NCBI GenBank assembly: GCA_017551725.1
Contig: JAFZKY010000030.1
Coordinates: forward strand, 1-64,000
Origin: Bacteroidales bacterium
GTDB taxonomy: Bacteria; Bacteroidota; Bacteroidia; Bacteroidales; WCHB1-69
DNA length: 64,000 nucleotides
Direction: 5' to 3'
The position numbers were made by a program, and so were the translations under genes. The notes below the pieces were generated by a model. That model did not search any database. It saw only the letters and a program-made list of their open reading frames with translations, and was not told the DNA's origin. Position 1 is the first letter of the stretch, and each line of letters begins with the position of its first letter. Shown here piece by piece: positions 47,001-53,300 of the stretch.

Positions 47001-48078
47001 TAATGCTATAATGATTGAAAAATACCAAGACGAAACAGCAATATCATGGCGGATTGAATATATCAAGAGCCATGTGGTGAAGTCGCTTCATAATAACACT
47101 GGTCATGTCCGCGCCATCTCTAAAGAAGAATTTGAAATGACCAGTTCCAATCCTCAAATGTTCAGATGTTTTATGAACATAAAGGGAAATGTAATGCTAG
47201 ATAAACAAATGTTTGAATTATTTGATTTTGCCCTAACTTTATGCGTAAAACCTGACACACAAGAATATTCAAGTTATCTCCTTAATCAGATATACCATTT
47301 TTTTGCAGAGACAAATGATGTCCATTCTATTGTTGAACTAAGAAAGAAGGTAGAGCAATTTAACACTAAAAATATAAGTTATCTCCCAAACAACATCATG
47401 AACAATGCTGAAATGATGTATTTGCAGAATGATAGAATCCCTATTGAAAAATCTATTAGAAAGTACAATAAATGCGTTGAAGAGTCTCATTTGGAAATTC
47501 GTAATGATGGTGATTTGAGAAGGTATTTTACTCTTATCCATTATGAGGTCCAAAAAGAGATACAGGATCAAGGTATATACGCTTTAGTTCGTCAAGAAAC
47601 TTTAAGTGAAGACTTCATTCAAAGAGAGTTGAAGAATACAATTATTAACAAGTGTTGCCAGCTGGGATTGGAAACGGTTCGAGTAGATCGGGAGGTCGCC
47701 CTTCAAGATAACAAACGGACGGACCTACTTATTAGATATGGTTTCTGCAATCCAATCATGGTAGAACTTAAGTTGCTTCATAACAAAGAGATTCAAAACA
47801 AGAAACAACGTCAAGAATACAAGAGCAAGTTTATCCAATATACTAAAGCAACCAATGCTTGTTTATCAGTATTTTGGGTGTTTAATGTTCATAAAAGAGG
47901 TAGTAACGTGGCTAGATTCAATGATTTAAAAGCAGAATACAAAGATCTTGATAATACAATGGTTCTATTGACGGATTGTAAATGTAGCTGCGGTTATGAA
48001 ACAGGGTTGCCAAAAAAACAAAAAAAAGGGTTGCCGAATAAAAAGAAAAGGGTGACTAAAAAGCAGTCACCCCTTTAG
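44050..48078 (+). CDS. STAND/NACHT-like ATPase with C-terminal PD-(D/E)XK nuclease
   Basis: 1342 residues, strongly AT-rich. N-terminal NTPase: Walker A GEPGIGKT (50-57), Walker B CIIDALDE (91-98) and a sensor-type LFTCR (124-128), the NACHT/STAND arrangement. Residues ~180-1150 are a long helical region without clear motifs, suited to sensing or oligomerisation. C-terminal region carries D1225 (KRTDLLI) and E1239-L-K1241 (MVELKLL), spaced like a PD-(D/E)XK nuclease. Avs antiviral STAND proteins put their nuclease at the N-terminus; here the order is reversed. The last ~24 residues are Lys-rich and are encoded by the terminator of the adjacent tRNA, so the natural C-terminus may have been altered. 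Likely anti-phage effector; function is inference. Confidence 0.82.
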   Translation: MIEYIVPQIIKYQNVDDLLENNNRDRLSFDTIKHLSIDELLQDDFVCVVGEPGIGKTRLVDEIEDQIPTRFHHCTASKISLEPIPRDIEYCIIDALDEVEGNLFYSTLLLIKQYKEDNPNVKVLFTCRKHYVASYAKHFSSCKGLLFIELCRLSNNDVMEIVNGCSEMIRTNVAKSTKLKELLTIPRYLTFLLEHEKQKGSCSNIGELFEFIISNSIQTAINKRQYNNNRQKNTKRRKRIDLQDNINEGSRILIQRVLEKVAFIMEISRKDQISKDELYTILDEIKGNMAQMLVVNFDLLYFESRILKDTNGILQFENTELQEYLAAKELCRQDNIESVLYDVAVQKDLKHIYPNWYDVIPHISYTKDEIHTFINVIKLIVSYESSLENNSFESLLRYVDPSVCTLHQKEELFSVLLEHYLRMPAYIGWKSKTVKLMQDCYTSKCRNMLMPPFKQLNKIQLTNIYDILEEINEENQLDTEVSKYWTNAANVLIQDENDEKKTAALNLFNALKDQENLIRLSKDYNSFTLDVKQKYNEVTGYSRLTDKDVVDCWLDGCYGCNPYAINAVLYIEDVSTITYAYGNIIKKDKLREFFDPQGTLAVFYELYLKKQFDIVWNKDVESKMLIVKVFAGYINNPSYTTHGEINASVKQILLEEKTGALFVGCFNKNEWVLENLFRRFDAKLIDAELLSAIDILLNKATMQKWLVDHVLTSLVYKIRNDEVKRNSVSSYFNRYAETFERWDKNSEEAKKEQVNPEFLKAYESLSNPDVSTNEKYEAAFKLSKNLDFIQQQDPRPFLDVIEKFFDEFDLDKMILEKTGENSFSLSSPLVAIPDFVRALHHLKKRNLLEKHRIVLAKTLPFVCCTTNSGVREIRDIYKSVIGNISKKGKNELVDWWQSRKDDLMNISSDDIFACITDYGIDSLSYKLEEYIDDYIKQQELSHWLAASKALDLISKGYRNWDAEKYRDLFNALHADDIESIKMQCNAIMIEKYQDETAISWRIEYIKSHVVKSLHNNTGHVRAISKEEFEMTSSNPQMFRCFMNIKGNVMLDKQMFELFDFALTLCVKPDTQEYSSYLLNQIYHFFAETNDVHSIVELRKKVEQFNTKNISYLPNNIMNNAEMMYLQNDRIPIEKSIRKYNKCVEESHLEIRNDGDLRRYFTLIHYEVQKEIQDQGIYALVRQETLSEDFIQRELKNTIINKCCQLGLETVRVDREVALQDNKRTDLLIRYGFCNPIMVELKLLHNKEIQNKKQRQEYKSKFIQYTKATNACLSVFWVFNVHKRGSNVARFNDLKAEYKDLDNTMVLLTDCKCSCGYETGLPKKQKKGLPNKKKRVTKKQSPL
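48040..48072 (-). terminator. Terminator of the tRNA-Phe gene, inside the STAND gene's end
   Basis: On the minus strand GGGTGACT pairs with AGTCACCC across a 7-base loop and is followed by TTTTCTTTT: a good intrinsic terminator 7 bases after the tRNA 3' end. It overlaps codons of the plus-strand gene ending at 48078. Confidence 0.8.
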
Positions 48079-48151
48079 TGGACCATACGGGATTTGAACC
48101 CGTCTCTCTTGATTTTCAGTCAAGTATTCTAGCCAACTAAACTAATGGCGA
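48079..48151 (-). tRNA. tRNA-Phe (GAA), acceptor stem damaged
   Basis: Read on the minus strand: anticodon arm CTTGA-CTGAAAA-TCAAG gives anticodon GAA; D-loop has GG; T-arm ACGGG-TTCAAAT-CCCGT is perfect. The 3' acceptor strand is ATGGTCC plus A. The 5' strand should be GGACCAT but is TCGCCAT, so pairs 1-72 and 2-71 fail and 3-70 is wobble. A TATTTTTG box (48154-48161) ends only two bases before the 5' end, too close for a normal leader. It may be a nearly complete but non-functional copy left by integration. 73 bases; CCA not encoded. Confidence 0.65.
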
Positions 48152-48322
48152 TGCAAAAATACAACTTTTCCCGTAACAACCACTCAGAAAGTATTTTTTT
48201 ACCTGCTCGTTCGGATTGATAATCTGAACAAATTGAATATTAGTATTTGTACTGCGAAACAAGCATCTTGTTAGTCATAACATTATATTGCGAATTCAGC
48301 CGAACTAGATGCTTAGTGTAGC

Positions 48323-48544
48323 TCAATCTATACAATACTTGTTGTATGCCTCCATATAGATGTTATGGATCTTTTCCTGAAAAGAACTTCTTGTATTATG
48401 TAACTCTTTCAGTTGGCCGCTTATATGTTGATATATAATCTGATGAGCGGGATTAGGAAGTGATGTTTCATCAAAATCATCCATTTCAAAGTCATCTTCA
48501 GTAACAGCAGAATAAGCAAGATTTAATAAATCATCTTTCGTCAT
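48323..48544 (-). CDS. Small hypothetical protein
   Basis: 73 residues from an ATG at 48544, or 76 from a GTG at 48553. Acidic and helical, without signal or membrane segment and without a recognised family. Isolated between the tRNA and the repeat cluster at 48661. 48152-48322 holds nothing I can identify. Moderately supported as a gene. Confidence 0.45.
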   Translation of the reverse strand: MTKDDLLNLAYSAVTEDDFEMDDFDETSLPNPAHQIIYQHISGQLKELHNTRSSFQEKIHNIYMEAYNKYCID

Positions 48545-48660
48545 ATCGGTCACGACAATCCAACTTTAACCTTTTTTATCCTCAACCTTACGCCTCCGAC
48601 ACCCGCGTCGGACTGATGGACAGCACCGTGCCGATAGAGGCGATGGTGAGCGGGGTTACT

Positions 48661-48731
48661 CATCCCCGTCAGGGGATGCCTATCTGTAGCAAACGGATGC
48701 ACACACGCGGGTTCAAATCCCCAGAGGGGAT
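48661..48731. repeat. Palindromic repeats
   Basis: CATCCCCGTCAGGGGATG (48661-48678) and ATCCCCAGAGGGGAT (48717-48731). The first shares CCCCGTCAGGGG with 33231-33242. They lie in a 308-base region (48545-48852) with no convincing gene. Confidence 0.7.
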
Positions 48732-48852
48732 TCATATTCAACGGGTTGCCGAAACATTGTTCTGAAATTATATTCGTGCAATATATGCGCCCCCTTCCTC
48801 GTTAATTTCTGAAATAAAAAGGAATATTTAACAAACAGTAAACGAAAATAGA

Positions 48853-49593
48853 GTGGAAATAGGAAATTTTGGATACTACTGGTTGGACACCTGGGTGATG
48901 TCCAACGTGATACAACTCGCCACGCAGGATTTCTGCAGACGCTATCTTAACCTCTCCAACGATCCGTGCGGCCGCCAATACGACCAGATGACGCAAGCGG
49001 CACGGTCTGTGCCGGCCAACATCGCGGAGGGGAACTCGCGACACGCCACCTCAAAGGAAACCGAGATGCGGCTCACAGATGTGGCTCGCGCCAGTCTCGC
49101 AGAACTGGCCAACGATTACCTGAACTGGCTCCTCCAGCACGAAGAGCTCCCATGGTCCGTGAAATCGGACAGCTACCGCAAGGTGGCAAACACCCACCTC
49201 GACAAGCCCTTATACAAGGACGATGTGCAACACCAAAGCTGCCAGCATATACTGGCCCAAAAGCACAAATTCGACGAGTGGCTGGAGACAAAGAACTCGA
49301 TTGTGGCGGCCAACTGCTTGTTAATCCTCTGCAATCGTTTGATCATGATGCTGAGGAAACAGCTGACCAACCAGCTGGCCACTTTCCGTGCCGAAGGCGG
49401 TTTCACAGAAGCCTTGACGGCCGAAAGACTTGCCTTCCGAGCCGAACAAAGCACTAACGCCAACGCCCCTGTGTGCCCGAAATGCGGCAAACCGATGCTG
49501 AAACGCATGGCGAGAAAAGGAATCAATTCGGGAAAGGAGTTTTGGAGCTGCTCCGGATACCCAGCGTGCAGAGAGACCAGAAACGTAGAGTAA
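48853..49593 (+). CDS. Four-helix-bundle suffix protein with C-terminal zinc ribbon
   Basis: 246 residues from a GTG at 48853. The region YDQMTQAARSVPANIAEGN (~43-61) and the following helices match the four-helix-bundle family related to 23S rRNA intervening-sequence proteins; the helix-rich suffix extends to ~205. The C-terminus has a topoisomerase-type zinc ribbon, CPKCGKPM...CSGYPAC (~215-241). Such proteins occur scattered in Bacteroidota, of unknown role. Followed by palindromic repeats at 49606-49663. Start is uncertain because no ATG is in a good position. Confidence 0.85.
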   Translation: MEIGNFGYYWLDTWVMSNVIQLATQDFCRRYLNLSNDPCGRQYDQMTQAARSVPANIAEGNSRHATSKETEMRLTDVARASLAELANDYLNWLLQHEELPWSVKSDSYRKVANTHLDKPLYKDDVQHQSCQHILAQKHKFDEWLETKNSIVAANCLLILCNRLIMMLRKQLTNQLATFRAEGGFTEALTAERLAFRAEQSTNANAPVCPKCGKPMLKRMARKGINSGKEFWSCSGYPACRETRNVE

Positions 49594-49605
49594 GGGGGTA
49601 CTGTT

Positions 49606-49663
49606 GGTTATCACGTAATTACGTTATTACGTGATAACGTTTATTTCACGTGATAACGTAATC
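49606..49663. repeat. Cluster of inverted CGTGATAACG repeats
   Basis: TTATCACGTAAT (49608-49619) and its reverse complement ATTACGTGATAA (49626-49637) form a 12-base stem with a 6-base loop, and a third partial copy CGTGATAACGTAAT follows at 49649-49662. Lies between convergent genes, so it may end transcription or be a mobile-repeat remnant. Confidence 0.75.
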
Positions 49664-49732
49664 TTCATAGGAGGAGTGAAACATTGGAGTCACTTTATCC
49701 GCTCCGATAAATCACTAAAAATCACCAATGTA

Positions 49733-50293
49733 TTAATCGGGGCTCCGATCTCGACATTGTGGACTATATGTTTCAAAACAGTTTTTCTGCCACGCCAGTC
49801 GCTCGTCGCCGTTGGCAAGGTGGATGATGCCGCAGTAGGTGAACCCGTGCTTCAGGATGTTGTGCTGCATGATGCGGTTGTCGCGGTGCGTGTCGATGCG
49901 GATGTTGCACTCCCTCGCGAAGCAGAACTCCATGATATCCTGGAAGATGCCGTGTGCCTCCGGGAAACTCGCGATGCGGTGGATGACGTGGTACGGTTGT
50001 GTGTCATCAAGCCACTCGCCGTCGTAGATCCTGGCGTACGTGGGCTCCGGACTTGGCAGGAACGCGAAGTAGGCCACAATGCTGCCGGCCTCCTCAATCA
50101 CGTAACCGCCCGCTTTCGCCATGTCCGCCCGCACAATCTCCAACGAGGGATAGCTGTCGTTCCACTGGCTCCTGTTGCCGTCAGCGACCATTATGGCCCT
50201 GGCAGCAGCGAAAACCTCCAAGAGCCTTGCCGCATCCTGCGGCAAGGAGACCTGTCGGATGGTGCGGGTTTTCAATGTTGTGTTATCCTGCAT
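49733..50293 (-). CDS. GNAT-family N-acetyltransferase
   Basis: 186 residues. The N-terminal half has IRQVSLPQDAARLLEVFAAAR, typical of GNAT starts with beta1-alpha1. The acetyl-CoA binding region around residues 105-130 (VIHRIASFPEAHG...IMEFCF) is weakly conserved, and the C-terminal HNILKHGFTYCGII matches the family end. Substrate unknown. Separated from the A2M gene by 42 bases; no shared function evident. Confidence 0.85.
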   Translation of the reverse strand: MQDNTTLKTRTIRQVSLPQDAARLLEVFAAARAIMVADGNRSQWNDSYPSLEIVRADMAKAGGYVIEEAGSIVAYFAFLPSPEPTYARIYDGEWLDDTQPYHVIHRIASFPEAHGIFQDIMEFCFARECNIRIDTHRDNRIMQHNILKHGFTYCGIIHLANGDERLAWQKNCFETYSPQCRDRSPD

Positions 50294-50335
50294 TTTAGAG
50301 TGTTTCTATCAGCATCTTTTCGATAATCTCCTCCG

Positions 50336-53300
50336 CTACTTCACCGTCACGCGTATGCCCTCGCTGTGCGAGGTGAACTCGGGTGCGTACATGCACTGGA
50401 TGGTGGTGAGACCGTTGCTGTAAGTGCCTGTCATGGTGGCCATCAGCGTGTATTCGAACACGTAGGTGCCCTTGGGCAGGTAGTCGATGAAGAAGTTGGT
50501 GGAGGCATCTTTTGTGGCTTCATAGTACCGCAGACCGTCTTGATAGCGGTGGCCCGACAGCACGTTGGTGGGCTCGAAGCAGGCCGCCCGCATGTCCTTC
50601 AGATGCACGTACTCCATGTCGCGGTCGGTGCGGATCTCCACTCGCACGCGCACCTTGTCACCCACCTTCAGCGGCGACTGCTCTGTGATGGCGGTGAGCA
50701 CCTCGCCGCGGTCGCCAACCTCCACTTTGTACAACTGCTTCTGTATGCTGAAATCAGCGTCCTGGCTGTGGTCCAGCTTGTCGATGTTTTCCAGATATTG
50801 CCAGTAGAGGCCGCCCCAAGCGGGTCCGGAGGTCTCTTTCTCAATCTTCAGCGTGCTCATATCGGCGGTCACGTCGCCACCTTTCCAGCTCTTCTTGATG
50901 TAGCCGGTGCCGGCCTGCGCCTGCTCGGTGCCGTCGCCTTCGGTGTAGCTCCACTGGTCGCCCAACGTCAGCCGCACGCCGTTGGATGTCTCCAACGCAT
51001 TGTTTCTGAGCAATAAAGCGTAGATGGCCTCCGTGGTCGATTTGGTGGTGGGCCAGCTTTGCGTCTGCTTCTGTTTGAGCAGCCATAGCTGCATCTTCTC
51101 GATGGATTCCATGTCGAGAGGGGTGATGGCGTTGAAGGCCTCGATGAGCAGTGCCTGCCGCTCGATGGGCGCTTCGTACCAGTAGTAGCCGTAGCCTGCC
51201 TTCTTCCAGAACATGCCCAGTTCTTCAGAATACTGCGCCATCGACTTGATGTGGGTGATGATCTCCTTGGCGGTCTGCGTGTCGCCGTTGCGCTGGCATA
51301 CGAGTGCGATCATGCCCTGCATATAGATGGACTGTTTTTTCCAGTTCTTCTTGATATTGTTGTAGTTATAATTGTAGGCCTCCAGGTGGGCTGGGCTTAC
51401 TTTCTGGTCCAGGAAGAAACTGCGCGCATAGAGGTAATGTATGTCGCCCCAGGAGCTGGTGTTGTTTTTCTTCTGCCAGCGCTGGTAGTAGTCGTTCATC
51501 TGATTGTCAATATAGCTGATGGCTTTTTTGAGGGTGGCGGATTTCATGTCCGTCTTGACGTCGAGTGCCTGCAGGTGTCCCATGCCGGCCATGATGTGCT
51601 CGGTGATGTAGCTGCTGCTTTGTCCGCCGGCAAACCATGGCCAGCCACCGTCGCCATTCTGATTGTCTTCCAGCTTCTTACAGGCATTTTTGCCCTCTTT
51701 TGCCATGCGATGCAGGTCGAAGAGCAGCGCCACGTTCTGCTTGCGCGAGGATTCCTTCTGGGCATCGAGTACCCACGGGGTCTCCTCCAGCAGAACGCTC
51801 TTGAGCTCCTGATTCTTCTCCAGCTGCGAGCAGAAGGCGTCCGGGGTGGAATTGAGCCACTCGTCGAAGACCTCCTTGACGCGCGGGTGGCTGTTCACGA
51901 TGTTGGTGGCCAGTGTGTTGGCGTAGTAACGGCTGAAAATCTGCTCGTTACACTCGTAGGGATATTCCATCAGGTATGGCATGGCTTGGATGGCGTACCA
52001 TATCGGGTTGGGGGTGAACTCCAAGGTTAGTGACTGCGTGGAGAGCGTGGGGCTGGCACTGGCCGAGAAGCTGTTCTTCAGCCGCTCAAAGGTGAACGTC
52101 TTGGTGCCCTTGCCAGAGATGTGCAGCGGCAGGCTCTCGGTGATCAGGATGCGGTTGGTGAGGATGGGCAGTGTGCGCTCCTCGCCGTCGGTGAAGGCGG
52201 GACTTTCCAGGTTGCGGGCCTCGATGCGGCAGGTGACGGCTCCGAGATTCTGCGGCACCCGCACGCGGAAGCGCACCTCCTGCGATGCGCCGGGTTTTAC
52301 CTCGAAAGGTTGTGCATTTGCACCCTCAACAATCTGGATGTCAGCGTTATTGAAGGGGTTTCGGAATGAGAGCGTGATGTTGCCGCATTGGGTCACGGTG
52401 TCCAGATTGACCACTTTGGCCGACAGCACCAGCATGTCGCCTTCGCGCAGGAAACGCGGCACATTGGGCACCACCATCAGCTTCTTGTAGGTCTGGACGT
52501 ATTTCTCGAAACTGCCTGTCATAAGGTTCGTGTTGTGGGCGAAACCTAATAGTTTCCAACGAGTCAGCGATTCGGGCATGGTGAAGGAAACGAGCACGTT
52601 ACCTTCTTTGTCGGTGTGCAGGTTCGGGTAGAAGAAGGCCGTCTCGGCGAAGTTGGTGCGGATGCCGCCCTGCTCCTGCGGCTCTTCTTGGGCGGTCGTT
52701 TTTTCGCTCATGCTTTCGCCTGTTTCCAGGTCAACACCATCCCACGAAAAAGTGGCAGCCAAAGGAGCTTCCGCTTCTTCCATACCAACAGCATCTTCTA
52801 CTATATTCAAGACGACTTCTCCTTCGTATCTGCTTTTGGATACCGCTCTACCGGCTGCTCTGGCGGAATACCTTGGATAGAACCAGTCGTTGAGGAATAT
52901 AAGTTCGGGATATTCGCGGACTTTGGGGGACAATGTGGATTTTTTGCCCAAAGAGATACTGTGGTTGTTTGTAAAATGTGCCGTGTTTCTATCCAAGGAA
53001 TATTCGAATGAGGTGTAATTATTCCATTGTACAATATACTTTTTGAAATCGTTGGGTGAGGCAAAAGCATCCAGGGAGGCATCATACATGGAACAGAGCA
53101 TTTCGGCGGCCACCTTGTCGCCGTTCTTGTCTTTCAGGCGGATTTGGTATTGCTCATTGCTTCCGGGCAACGTCTTGTCGCGGAAGGTGATGAATTCGAA
53201 GTCGATGTCCTTGTGCGAGTAGGGCACATAAACGGTGAGGTTTTCGTCATATTGCCTGTTGTTCTGTGCCGTGAAGGCGTGGAAGACAACGTTGCCAAGG

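Noticed and set aside
48550..48741. 63-codon frame on the minus strand
   Set aside because: Consists largely of the palindromic repeats and has no family resemblance.
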